A stretch of DNA of 64,000 nt from Pelagibacteraceae bacterium GOM-A1 (GTDB taxonomy: Bacteria > Pseudomonadota > Alphaproteobacteria > Pelagibacterales > Pelagibacteraceae), in NCBI GenBank assembly GCA_001704065.1, contig LHBX01000016.1, forward strand, positions 1 through 64,000. Reading direction: 5' to 3'. Both the position numbers and the translations under genes were made by a program. The stretch's first letter is position 1, and each line of letters opens with the position of its first letter. The notes under the pieces are model-generated. The model was not told the DNA's origin and did not search any database. It saw only the letters and a list, made by a program, of their open reading frames with translations. Of the stretch, positions 28,646 to 38,365 are shown in pieces.

Positions 28646-30297
28646 TGCAAGTTCCACTAAGAGATCCTAAAATTGTAATGAAACTTTCTAGGCTTGGATC
28701 GTTTCATCAATCTAAATTATCTTTTCTAAGATCATTTTTAAATGAGTTCAAAGATTGGAAATATAACAGAGATTTGTTTGACTTGAATGATAGGGGATAT
28801 GGAGTAGCTATTTATTCATTTTCAAAAGATAAAAAAACATATTCTTTAGTTTGTTTTGCTAATGAGCTTAAAGATGAGGAAAGATCTGATAGAGTAATAG
28901 CAACTAAATGGGATGCTGCATTTGCTTTGTATGATGGCATTCCTTCAAAAATTGATATTGATAGACTTTCACAAAATGTCCCTAAACAAGAAGTAGGTAG
29001 ACTTTCTTATAAAGAACTAACTCTCTCAAGAGCAAATAGATCAGTTAGAGCATTTAATTATGTGGTTAAGTGTTTATCAAAAGGTATCCAGCCAAATACT
29101 AATGAGCTTTCAAAAGTTGGATATTTGTACAGAACAACTGCAGTATATGGCTCAGGAAAATTTGGATTAGCAGACAGGTTTAGAATTAAAAATAGAGATG
29201 AAATAAATGGTCCTTTTAGATTGGAAATGATGTTGGTTTATCTTGTAAGACAATTCACTTTCGATCAAGTAAATCATATAGCAAAACATAAAAATCCTAA
29301 AGATGCTGTAGAACTGAACTTGGATATTTGCAGAAATTTAGGAATTGGTAATTCAACTGGATTGGGAATGGCACCATTTATTGTAAACCACCCTTCATTG
29401 TTAAATAATTGGATTCTAGCTAAAGAAACAGCTTTAAAAAAAATAAGAGAAATAGAAAAAGTATCAGAAGAAGAGTTTAAAATTTTTTACAACTGTTTAA
29501 CAAAATCTTTAAAAAATGTAACTTCATGGAATACTGATAGTGAATATCAAAAGAAGAAAATTGAGAATTTAATTAATGATTTACAAAATTTAATCAATTA
29601 TTTGAAAGACAATATTCATAAATCAAATTTTTATATATTCGACAAATTATACAATTGGGCGGAGGAAAATTTATCCGAAGAAGGAGTTGAGTATTTGGTT
29701 TCTATAATGATGGAACCATATAATGAAATAACCGATCCTTTGATTTCTCAAATGAGTTCAGACGAGGATAGTAGTTTTAATATACCTGTAGACAGAACTA
29801 TAAATGACCTAAGAGAAATAATTGAAAAAAATTATTCAGATATTTTAAAAATTGATTTTTCAAAAAATGAAAACAATAAAAAATTTTGGTTCATTTCAAA
29901 AAATAAAGAAGAACCTAGGATTGGAGATCGGTTTGAAGATAATGGCTCAGAACTTGAGCAGCCTACAGCTATTGCTAGAGATATTAAAAAACTTTATGAA
30001 ACTATTTTTACATTAAAAAACAGCTTAAAGATTGGCAATTTTCTAGTACAGAACAATGATTTAAGACATATTGTAAGAAGAGTGTTTATAACAGAGAAAT
30101 ATCCATATTCTGAAATTCAAGATAACACCATTGGCTCAAAATTAGTTCCTATTGATATGTTAAGGCTTAAACTATCTTTTTTTGGGGCGGTAAAGTTTGA
30201 TCCAAGATCTGATAAATGGTTAAGGATTTGTATGTTTCAAGGAGCTCCATTACCAAATGAACTGAATTCATTTAATCAATATTGGATATATAACTAA
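28645..30297 (+). CDS. 550-aa protein of unknown family
   Basis: Intact ORF overlapping the upstream stop codon (TAATG); no recognised domain. Confidence 0.7.
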   Translation: MQVPLRDPKIVMKLSRLGSFHQSKLSFLRSFLNEFKDWKYNRDLFDLNDRGYGVAIYSFSKDKKTYSLVCFANELKDEERSDRVIATKWDAAFALYDGIPSKIDIDRLSQNVPKQEVGRLSYKELTLSRANRSVRAFNYVVKCLSKGIQPNTNELSKVGYLYRTTAVYGSGKFGLADRFRIKNRDEINGPFRLEMMLVYLVRQFTFDQVNHIAKHKNPKDAVELNLDICRNLGIGNSTGLGMAPFIVNHPSLLNNWILAKETALKKIREIEKVSEEEFKIFYNCLTKSLKNVTSWNTDSEYQKKKIENLINDLQNLINYLKDNIHKSNFYIFDKLYNWAEENLSEEGVEYLVSIMMEPYNEITDPLISQMSSDEDSSFNIPVDRTINDLREIIEKNYSDILKIDFSKNENNKKFWFISKNKEEPRIGDRFEDNGSELEQPTAIARDIKKLYETIFTLKNSLKIGNFLVQNNDLRHIVRRVFITEKYPYSEIQDNTIGSKLVPIDMLRLKLSFFGAVKFDPRSDKWLRICMFQGAPLPNELNSFNQYWIYN

Positions 30298-30305
30298 AGT
30301 AATTA

Positions 30306-30914
30306 ATGAGAAGTTATAGTGAAATTGACACGATTGTTAAACGTTCAACAAAAGCGAAAGGCTTCTCCTGGGGAGTTGCAGAAGAAATAGGAAAGAACAT
30401 CAAGCAACTCGAGTTATTTGGTTTACCAGGAATAAAACATATAAACCAATATTTTAAGATTTTTAATAATGAGAAGTTTGAAAATTGCCAATCTTTTAAC
30501 AAAAGCAACAGACCTCAAAACTTTTACTGTCCAATTAAACTTGGATTAAGTTTTTTTGATCAATCTATCTCTATCCAAGAACTAAATGATATAGAAATTG
30601 AAAAAATGGCTTACCCATTGATATTTTTGCCGTTTGTCAGCAGATCTTCGGAAATAATAGGAAAGAGAATTTTTTTAAAGATAGATCAAAAAGAATTTTT
30701 ATTAAATTTCAATCAATCAATTTATTCAAATTATTTAAGTAGTGAGGTTGTAGAAAAAGCCGATGTAATTAAAATCCAATTCTTAGAAAACAAGAATAAT
30801 TTTTCCGAAGAAGATTGGAAAGAATTAACAAAATTATCTGAAAACACATTTGTTGAAGAAACAGATGAATTAAAACAAAAAACTGCAGGAGCAGGATTAA
30901 CAGATAATGACTGA
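30306..30914 (+). CDS. DUF3726-like hypothetical protein
   Basis: N-terminus MRSYSEIDTIVKRSTKAKGFSWGVAEEIGKNIKQLE resembles DUF3726; co-directional, 8 nt after the previous gene. Confidence 0.55.
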   Translation: MRSYSEIDTIVKRSTKAKGFSWGVAEEIGKNIKQLELFGLPGIKHINQYFKIFNNEKFENCQSFNKSNRPQNFYCPIKLGLSFFDQSISIQELNDIEIEKMAYPLIFLPFVSRSSEIIGKRIFLKIDQKEFLLNFNQSIYSNYLSSEVVEKADVIKIQFLENKNNFSEEDWKELTKLSENTFVEETDELKQKTAGAGLTDND

Positions 30915-31074
30915 TAACTTTGAATATAAATCGGACAAATCAGATAAAAATGAATTAAATGATATTTGTGATGAATGTAAAAAAGAAGATGAGACAGTAA
31001 CTCAAAATTTAATACTCACAGGATATAAACTTTGTAACTCCTGCAGAACATCAAAAACTTTATTTCCACTTTAA
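30907..31074 (+). CDS. 55-aa putative zinc-ribbon mini-protein
   Basis: Read manually (below ORF-track cutoff): MTDNFEYKSDKSDKNELNDICDECKKEDETVTQNLILTGYKLCNSCRTSKTLFPL; two CxxC knuckles; 8-nt overlap with upstream gene. Confidence 0.65.
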   Translation: MTDNFEYKSDKSDKNELNDICDECKKEDETVTQNLILTGYKLCNSCRTSKTLFPL

Positions 31075-31616
31075 ATATTCGTACTAATAGGTAACGAATT
31101 AATTTTTGTCATTACGAAAGAAATTGTCAAAAAAGAAATTATTAAAAAAGACAAAAATACAATTCCAAATGCTTTTAAATTTGATTTTAAATTTAAAATA
31201 TGTCTTGTGGCTATAATTAATGAAGCAAAAATCCAAAATTGGGTAAGAAAAATAATTAAAAGCACTAATTCTGGCGTGACAGCAAAAAATCTTATTAGTC
31301 CTGGAGCATGTGCGTACCCAACGGCTATAAGGACTCTTTTAAATGGAATTTTTCTATCTTTATCAGGAAAAATTTTAACTCCAATTACAAATATAAAAAT
31401 TGCCCATACCAGCCAAGTTAATAATGCTGTTAAACCAGATATACCAACAGACGTTTTAACAATTGTGTTCGCTGCAATAGCACCAGCAACCCCATCTAAA
31501 ATCATGATAAGAATTGCAAAATAAATTCCAGCTTCTCCGTAATATCTTGGAGTTCTATAAAGAGTTTTATCAAGCTTTAACGATTTAAAAACAATATCTA
31601 AAAACTGAGCAAACAT
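31071..31616 (-). CDS. Yip1-like membrane protein
   Basis: 181 aa, multiple TM segments, Yip1-type pattern. Confidence 0.6.
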   Translation of the reverse strand: MFAQFLDIVFKSLKLDKTLYRTPRYYGEAGIYFAILIMILDGVAGAIAANTIVKTSVGISGLTALLTWLVWAIFIFVIGVKIFPDKDRKIPFKRVLIAVGYAHAPGLIRFFAVTPELVLLIIFLTQFWIFASLIIATRHILNLKSNLKAFGIVFLSFLIISFLTISFVMTKINSLPISTNI

Positions 31617-31723
31617 TAATTATCTTTATTTTTTTTTTGCGCCTTATATGAAACGATTAATGGGAATATTATTAGAGCAATAGCGATTATAATGCAAACA
31701 ACTATGAAAAAGGTTTTCGTCAT
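31616..31723 (-). CDS. 35-aa single-TM micro-ORF
   Basis: Manual translation MTKTFFIVVCIIIAIALIIFPLIVSYKAQKKNKDN; stop overlaps the next gene's start. Confidence 0.4.
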   Translation of the reverse strand: MTKTFFIVVCIIIAIALIIFPLIVSYKAQKKNKDN

Positions 31724-31724
31724 A

Positions 31725-31751
31725 TTTAGGGGGAATTAAATTCCCCCTAAA
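31725..31751. terminator. hairpin downstream of dmdA
   Basis: TTTAGGGGGAATT-A-AATTCCCCCTAAA near-perfect stem flanked by A/T tracts. Confidence 0.65.
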
Positions 31752-31761
31752 AAAATTTTTA

Positions 31762-33117
31762 TCACTTACTGACTACTTCTCTTGTATTTGCGTTGTAAGA
31801 TTCTGTAAATGGAATATCAACTACAACTGCATCAACTGGTTCCCCAGGTTTATCAGAATATTTTTCTGGTAGATGGACTTTAAATTTCGATCCAACCTTA
31901 CCTCTTGGAAAACCATTTGCATTTAGCGTGCCATCAAATGGAACATATCCCATAGCAATATTTTTCCCCTTTTCTGGGTGATACCATGGAGAAGTTATAA
32001 ATCCTACAGGCTCACTGCCGTTCTCTGAAATTAACCAAAAATCTGGAGCATATTCTTCAATAGGTTTTCCTCCTAATTCAAGTCCAACTAATTGAAGTTT
32101 GTAAGGTTTATGACCTGCTTTTAAATCAGCTTTCATTTTCTCGAGAGCTTTTTTACCAACATAATCACCTTTTTTGTTCCATTCACCTTTTCCAGATAAA
32201 GAAACTTGATATCCAAGATTACATTGAAAAGGATTATGCTCATGATCCATATCTTGTCCCCATGAAAGAATTCCAGCCTGAATTCTTCTATGGTGTGCAG
32301 GAGCAATCACCATTAAGTTATGTTTTTTACCTGCTTCAAGAACAGCATTCCACATATCTTCGGCATATAAAGTTGCTTCTCTTAAATATATTTCAAATCC
32401 AGACTCGCCTGAAAAACCTGTTTGAGAAATAATACAACTTCTTCCACCAACTTTTGCAGACGCCAATCCATAAAAAGGCATGTTGTCTATGTCAACTTCA
32501 CTTCCACAAAGATCTTTCATTAAAGCTTTTGCTTTAGGACCTTGAATTTGCACAGGACAAGCATCTATTTCATTAATTTGAACATTAAACCTTTCATCTG
32601 CATTTACTCCTTGCAAATATAATCCAATATCACTGTCTGATAAACTAAACCAAAATTCATCTTTAGATATTCTTAAAAGAATAGGATCATTTAATACTCC
32701 TCCATATGCATTACACAAAATTACATATCTTCCTCTCATTGGAGAAATTTTTGTAGCATCTCTTGTAATTACATAATCAACAAATTTTTCTGCATCTGGT
32801 CCTTTAACTTGTATTTGTCTTTCAACTGCAACATTCCACATTGTTACATGATTTTTAATTGCTTCGTACTCAACCATCGCACCACCATCTTCAGGTTTAA
32901 CATAACCTCTTGGATGATAAATTCTATTATAAACAGTTGCTCTCCAACATCCTGCCTTCATAGATAAATGCCAGTATGGAGATTTCCTTACTCTTGTTGA
33001 TATTAGCATCTCAACTTTAGTAGGTCCGCTTTGTCTTAAATTATATGGTACTTTTCTATCAGACTGATCTACTGATGTTGTATGTCTTAGTTTACTATAG
33101 TCAAATTCATTAGACAT
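31762..33117 (-). CDS. dmdA: dimethylsulfoniopropionate demethylase
   Basis: 451-aa GcvT-fold protein with SAR11 DmdA-like sequence (YHPRGYVKPEDGGAMVEYEAIKNHVTMWNVAVERQIQVKGPDAEKFVDYV). Confidence 0.9.
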   Translation of the reverse strand: MSNEFDYSKLRHTTSVDQSDRKVPYNLRQSGPTKVEMLISTRVRKSPYWHLSMKAGCWRATVYNRIYHPRGYVKPEDGGAMVEYEAIKNHVTMWNVAVERQIQVKGPDAEKFVDYVITRDATKISPMRGRYVILCNAYGGVLNDPILLRISKDEFWFSLSDSDIGLYLQGVNADERFNVQINEIDACPVQIQGPKAKALMKDLCGSEVDIDNMPFYGLASAKVGGRSCIISQTGFSGESGFEIYLREATLYAEDMWNAVLEAGKKHNLMVIAPAHHRRIQAGILSWGQDMDHEHNPFQCNLGYQVSLSGKGEWNKKGDYVGKKALEKMKADLKAGHKPYKLQLVGLELGGKPIEEYAPDFWLISENGSEPVGFITSPWYHPEKGKNIAMGYVPFDGTLNANGFPRGKVGSKFKVHLPEKYSDKPGEPVDAVVVDIPFTESYNANTREVVSK

Positions 33118-33838
33118 AGTTATTCTCCTTCAACCACTTGTTAGTTTCCTTCAAGCCGCCGAATGTATAAATGTGGAAATAATCAGTATGCGATTTAACT
33201 TTCCCAATTAAATCATTAGGGTCTTTAGGTTTCAATAAATCTAACGCCTTACTAAAATTAGATTTAAGAAAGTTAATGGAATTTTTTGCCCCTACAATAT
33301 TAGCAAATTTAATTAAGCTAGATATTTTCATTGGCCCAGTTATTCCAACATGAACTGGTATTGTTTGTTTTGAAATAAAATCTATAATAGGCTGAGTATC
33401 CATTAGCCATTGTGTAACTATATAATCAGCATAAGGCTTTTTATCTATCATAGCTTTTTCTAAATCAGAGTCGGATATATCAGGACTCCCCTCAGGATGT
33501 CCAGCAATTCCAATCTTAATACCATCAAAAAATCCTGTCTCTAACATTTGATACGAGCTATCAAATTTTCCGATCGGGTCACGACTTCCACCTATAACCA
33601 AGACCTGCTTAACACCCAAATCTTTACATCTAGAAACATAATCTTTTAGCTGATTTTCATCATTTATTGACCTTGCTGGGAAGTGAGGAACTGGATTAAA
33701 TCCCTCTTTAACTAACTCTCCAGACTGTTGAGCGGTCTCTTTATAATCACCCCCAGGTAGCATTGTAACATAAACATCTTTTACCTTTGGCAACGTGCTT
33801 AAATCAGTTTTAGGACCTATTTCTAAAGAAAAATTCAT
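33110..33838 (-). CDS. methylenetetrahydrofolate reductase-like protein
   Basis: MetF TIM-barrel pattern (VLVIGGSRDPIG, GIAGHPEGSPDI, ADYIVTQWLMD); overlaps dmdA start. Confidence 0.8.
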   Translation of the reverse strand: MNFSLEIGPKTDLSTLPKVKDVYVTMLPGGDYKETAQQSGELVKEGFNPVPHFPARSINDENQLKDYVSRCKDLGVKQVLVIGGSRDPIGKFDSSYQMLETGFFDGIKIGIAGHPEGSPDISDSDLEKAMIDKKPYADYIVTQWLMDTQPIIDFISKQTIPVHVGITGPMKISSLIKFANIVGAKNSINFLKSNFSKALDLLKPKDPNDLIGKVKSHTDYFHIYTFGGLKETNKWLKENNYV

Positions 33839-33942
33839 AATTAAATTCTTAATTATTTTATATTCCGTGTCTATAAAAATATTAAACAGATGAACACATT
33901 GTAACCCATTGTCATGATCGGAAAATTTAATTAAATTTAGTC

Positions 33943-35160
33943 ATGGAAAATAAATTATCTCAAATTACAGAATTATTCTCCAAAACAAGACAACAAACTC
34001 TATCTCTGTGTGAGAACTTAGAGGCTGAGGATATGGTCATACAGCCCAGCAAAAATGTTAGTCCTCTTAAGTGGCATCTTGGTCACACCACATGGTTCTT
34101 CGAAAAATTCATATTGTCAGAATTGGATGAAAGTTACAAACCATTTAACAAAGATTATAATTACATATTTAATTCTTATTACAATTCTGTAGGTGAGTAC
34201 AATCCTCGAAATAAGAGAGGTTCACTAAATAGACCCATCTTAAAAGATATTGTAAAATACAGACATTATGTAACTGAAAATATTATTGATTTTTTAAAAA
34301 GGACAAAAAATAATAGAACATCATTTTTAGTTGAACTAGGTTCAAATCACGAACAACAGCATCAAGAATTAATGTTAATGGATATTAAAAATATTTTTTT
34401 CAACAATCCATTGATGCCGACTTATAATTCTAACAATGATAAACCAACTGCTAAAGAAGAAAATGAATTGAAATTAGAAACTAGTAAAAAATTTAAATAT
34501 GGAAATAATGAGGATATTTTTTGTTACGATAACGAATTACCAGTATCAGAAATACAATTAGATCCTTTTAAAATATATTCATTTATTACTAATGGAGAGT
34601 GGAAAGAATTCATTAATGATGGCGGATATAAAAACCATGAGTATTGGTTATCTGATGGATGGGACTTTATAAATAATAATAAATTAGAAAGACCAATGTA
34701 TTGGATAGATAATAATAATTATTTTACATTAAATGGTGTAAAAAAAATTGATAATGAAAAACCAGTTTCTCATATAAGTTTCTATGAAGCGGATGCTTTT
34801 GCAAGATACAAAAACAAAAGATTACCAACTGAATTTGAACTAGAATATTTTTTAAAACAATCTGAGAAAAAAGGTAATTTTTTAGAAAATAAAATTTTTC
34901 ATGAAGTTGAAGAAAAAGCAGACGATGTTTATGGAAATTTATGGGCATGGACAAGCAGTAATTACACGCCTTATAAAAAATATAAACCATATGAAGGAAA
35001 TCTAGGAGAATATAATAATAAGTTTATGTGCAATCAGTTTGTGTTGAAGGGCGGCTCACATTCTACATCTATTAATCATATCAGAGCATCTTATAGAAAT
35101 TTCTTTTACCCAAGCGATACTTGGCAGTTTTGTGGTGTCAGACTAGCTGATGACATCTAG
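33943..35160 (+). CDS. egtB: ergothioneine biosynthesis protein EgtB
   Basis: DinB-like LKWHLGHTTWFFE, GSNHEQQHQELMLMD, C-terminal FGE-sulfatase-type LKGGSH...RASYRNFF. Confidence 0.9.
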   Translation: MENKLSQITELFSKTRQQTLSLCENLEAEDMVIQPSKNVSPLKWHLGHTTWFFEKFILSELDESYKPFNKDYNYIFNSYYNSVGEYNPRNKRGSLNRPILKDIVKYRHYVTENIIDFLKRTKNNRTSFLVELGSNHEQQHQELMLMDIKNIFFNNPLMPTYNSNNDKPTAKEENELKLETSKKFKYGNNEDIFCYDNELPVSEIQLDPFKIYSFITNGEWKEFINDGGYKNHEYWLSDGWDFINNNKLERPMYWIDNNNYFTLNGVKKIDNEKPVSHISFYEADAFARYKNKRLPTEFELEYFLKQSEKKGNFLENKIFHEVEEKADDVYGNLWAWTSSNYTPYKKYKPYEGNLGEYNNKFMCNQFVLKGGSHSTSINHIRASYRNFFYPSDTWQFCGVRLADDI

Positions 35161-36122
35161 TGACTAATTTAAAATTAATAAACATAAACAATCAAATTCA
35201 AGATGATAAAAAATTAATCTTACAAGGATTATTAAATAAAAAACAAAAATATTTACTGCCAAAATATTTTTATGATGAAAAAGGTTCAAAGTTATTTAAT
35301 AAAATTACAAACCTTAAAGAATATTACCCGACAAATAAAGAGTTAGAAATACTTGGTAACTTACAAAAAGAGATAAGAAAGAAATTACCAATTCATTCAA
35401 CAATTGTAGAATTCGGAAGTGGCTCAAATAAAAAAATCAACAAATTTATAAAATCATTAATCAAACCCAAAGAATATATTCCTATAGATATTAGTAAGGA
35501 ATATTTGTTTGAAAATGCATCAATAATTGCAAAAAAATTTTCAGATTTAAAAGTAACAGCAATATGTGCTGACTTTAGTCAGACCAATAGATTAAATACA
35601 ATTTTAAAAAATAAAAAAAAAATAGTCAGTTTTTTTCCAGGATCTACCATAGGAAATTATTTACCTAAAAATGCAAAAAAAATATTAAAAAATTTTTCAA
35701 AAATCATAGGTAAAAATTCTTATTTAGTAATTGGGGTAGATTTAATCAAAAATAAGAAGACCCTTGAAAATGCCTATAATGATAAATTGAGAGTAACAGC
35801 TAAATTTAATAAAAATATATTAAATGTAGTAAACAAAATTTGTAATTCAAAATTTCAAACAAAAGATTTTGAACATAAAGCGTTCTACAATTTAAAAAAA
35901 AACAGAATTGAAATGCATCTTATCTCGAAAAAAAATTTCACGTTAAAAATTAATAAAAAGAATATTAAATTTACTAAAGATGAAACAATTCATACTGAAA
36001 ATTCTCATAAATATTCAAAAAATAATTTTGTTAAATTAGTTAATAAATCTGGCTTTAAAGTCTTAAAATATTTTACTGATAAAAAAAATTATTTTGGAGT
36101 TTTTTTATTAAAAGTGAAGTAA
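35160..36122 (+). CDS. egtD: L-histidine N-alpha-methyltransferase EgtD
   Basis: PKYFYDEKGSKLFNKITNLKEYYPTNKELEIL, VEFGSGSNKKINKFI, FFPGSTIGNY; GTG start overlapping egtB stop. Confidence 0.9.
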   Translation: MTNLKLININNQIQDDKKLILQGLLNKKQKYLLPKYFYDEKGSKLFNKITNLKEYYPTNKELEILGNLQKEIRKKLPIHSTIVEFGSGSNKKINKFIKSLIKPKEYIPIDISKEYLFENASIIAKKFSDLKVTAICADFSQTNRLNTILKNKKKIVSFFPGSTIGNYLPKNAKKILKNFSKIIGKNSYLVIGVDLIKNKKTLENAYNDKLRVTAKFNKNILNVVNKICNSKFQTKDFEHKAFYNLKKNRIEMHLISKKNFTLKINKKNIKFTKDETIHTENSHKYSKNNFVKLVNKSGFKVLKYFTDKKNYFGVFLLKVK

Positions 36123-36130
36123 GTTTTATT

Positions 36131-36760
36131 ATGGCTCAAAAAGACGTAGGTAACAAAATTCCCATCTATAAGCTAAAAGAAACTGATGAAGTAATGAAAT
36201 ATTATGATCAGTGGGGAGATGGTAATAAATATGATAAGGATATGGTCGATTGGAATTACACAGGACCAAAAGAAACAACAAAAGTATTTTCAGAATTTCA
36301 AAAAAACAAAGATGCAAAAATTTATGACGCTGGTTGTGGAACTGGATTGGTGGGTGTTGAATTAAAAAAATATGGTTTTAAAAATTTTCATGGGGCAGAT
36401 CTTTCAAAAAAGTTATTAGAATTAGTGCCAAATGATCTTTATGAAAAACTTGAACAAGTAGACTTGAATAAACCCATTAATAAAAAAGATGACGAATATG
36501 ACTCTGTTATGTGTGTTGGTACATTTACTTTTGGACATGTAAAGCCACCAGCTTTGGAGGAATTTATCAGGATTACAAAGAATGATGGATTTATCTGTTT
36601 TACTATTAATGAGGGAATACATGAAGAATATGGTTTTGATAAAAAAATTGAACAACTTAAAGAGCAAAATAAATGGAAAGAAATAAAATTTTTTAAATCA
36701 GATTACATTGCGAGCAAAGATGTAAATGCTTGGCTAGGTTTATATCAAGTGATAAAATAA
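36131..36760 (+). CDS. SAM-dependent methyltransferase
   Basis: IYDAGCGTGLVGVEL motif I and GADLSKKLLEL. Confidence 0.85.
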   Translation: MAQKDVGNKIPIYKLKETDEVMKYYDQWGDGNKYDKDMVDWNYTGPKETTKVFSEFQKNKDAKIYDAGCGTGLVGVELKKYGFKNFHGADLSKKLLELVPNDLYEKLEQVDLNKPINKKDDEYDSVMCVGTFTFGHVKPPALEEFIRITKNDGFICFTINEGIHEEYGFDKKIEQLKEQNKWKEIKFFKSDYIASKDVNAWLGLYQVIK

Positions 36761-36763
36761 ACT

Positions 36764-37939
36764 ATGTCAGAAATTTACAATATTATAGATAAACAAAAGT
36801 TAGATATTGTATCTAAACCAATTAGTGAAGCTCATGGTTTACCAAATGAATGTTACATCAGTAAAGAATATACTTTAATTGAAAGAAAAAAATTATTTGA
36901 AGATAAGTGGATCGTCATTGGAGTTGGAAGTTCTATTCCAGATGAAGGAGATGTGAAACCAATTGATTTGCTTGGAATACCTTTACTTATTGTTAGAACA
37001 AAAAATAAAGAAATAAAAGTTTTTCATAATATTTGTAGTCATAGAGGAGTTAAATTAGTTAAAGAGGCTGGCAAAATTAGAAATGTTATTAGGTGCTCAT
37101 ATCATTCATGGTCATATGACCTAGAAGGAAAATTAGTTGCTACACCTCATATAGGAGGCATGAATATTCATCAAACACCTGAATTTGATAAATCAAAAAG
37201 TAATTTAAAAGAGATCAGATCATATATCTGGTTAGATCTAATTATGATTAATATTAACAACAATGAAATTTCATTTGAGAATTATATTAGTCCTTTAAGT
37301 CAAAGATGGGAAAAATTTTGGCCATTGAAAGATAGAGAATTAATTTATCATGCAAATGATTATGGTTATTTTAAATTAGATGCAAAATGTAATTGGAAAT
37401 TTGCAATTGAAAATTATTGTGAAAGCTATCATTTGCCTTGGGTTCATCCAGGATTAAATTCTTATTCAAAGTTAGAAGATCACTATCATATTCAAGGACT
37501 TCCAAATCGTTTCGCCGGACAGGGAACAGTGGTCTATAATCCAAGGTTTGAAGGAAATGAAAAGTTCCCATGCTTTCCTAATTGGCCTAAAGATAAGGAA
37601 AATATAGCTGAGTATGTAGCGCTATTCCCAAATGTAATGTTAGGAATTCACAAAGATCATTATTATGCTTATTGGTTAGAGCCAGTCAATCATGAGTTTA
37701 CAATAGAGCATATGGAAATTTATTATGTTGGAGATGAAGCAGCAAATTCAAAAAAGTATAAATCTCTAAGACAAAAAAATCACAAACAATGGGAAGATAT
37801 TCAAAAAGAAGATGTAGATATAATTCAAAGTATGCAAATAGGTAGAAACTCTCCAGCTTATAATGGCGGTAATTTTTCTCCAAAGATGGACAATCCAACA
37901 CATCATTTCCATAAGTGGGTTGCTGGTAATTTAATTTAA
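36764..37939 (+). CDS. Rieske-type oxygenase alpha subunit (quaternary-amine demethylase-like)
   Basis: Rieske CSHRGV-x15-CSYHSW; mononuclear Fe site ENYCESYHLPWVHP. Confidence 0.88.
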   Translation: MSEIYNIIDKQKLDIVSKPISEAHGLPNECYISKEYTLIERKKLFEDKWIVIGVGSSIPDEGDVKPIDLLGIPLLIVRTKNKEIKVFHNICSHRGVKLVKEAGKIRNVIRCSYHSWSYDLEGKLVATPHIGGMNIHQTPEFDKSKSNLKEIRSYIWLDLIMININNNEISFENYISPLSQRWEKFWPLKDRELIYHANDYGYFKLDAKCNWKFAIENYCESYHLPWVHPGLNSYSKLEDHYHIQGLPNRFAGQGTVVYNPRFEGNEKFPCFPNWPKDKENIAEYVALFPNVMLGIHKDHYYAYWLEPVNHEFTIEHMEIYYVGDEAANSKKYKSLRQKNHKQWEDIQKEDVDIIQSMQIGRNSPAYNGGNFSPKMDNPTHHFHKWVAGNLI

Positions 37940-37954
37940 AGTTAAAACCTAAAA

Positions 37955-38365
37955 ATGAAAATTATATTAATCATGGGACTTCCAGGCGCAGGAAAAACTA
38001 CATTAGCTGATGAACTTGCTCCTTTATTAAATGCAAAAAGATTAAATGCAGATGAAGTAAGAAAAGCTGCAAACGATTGGGATTTTTCAGAAGAGGGAAG
38101 AACAAGACAAGCAAAAAGAATGGCTGACTTTGCATTACAATTAAAAAACGAAGGAAATTATGTGATTGCGGATTTTATTTGCCCAACTCCAAAAGCAAGA
38201 AGTTTATTTCCTGCAGATTATGTAGTTTGGGTAGATACAATAAAAGAAGGTAGATTTGATGACACTAATAAAATGTTTGTTAAACCAGAAAAATATAATT
38301 TTCATGTTACCACACAAGATGCTAAGTCTTGGGCACCAAAGATTTTAAAGGAGATAAAAAAATGA
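37955..38365 (+). CDS. APS-kinase-like P-loop kinase
   Basis: GLPGAGKTTLADELA, RLNADEVR, VIADFICPT. Confidence 0.7.
   Translation: MKIILIMGLPGAGKTTLADELAPLLNAKRLNADEVRKAANDWDFSEEGRTRQAKRMADFALQLKNEGNYVIADFICPTPKARSLFPADYVVWVDTIKEGRFDDTNKMFVKPEKYNFHVTTQDAKSWAPKILKEIKK

Noticed and set aside
31207-31524. 105-aa plus-strand ORF opposite the Yip1-like gene
   Set aside because: Antisense of a better-supported membrane protein; composition consistent with a shadow ORF.
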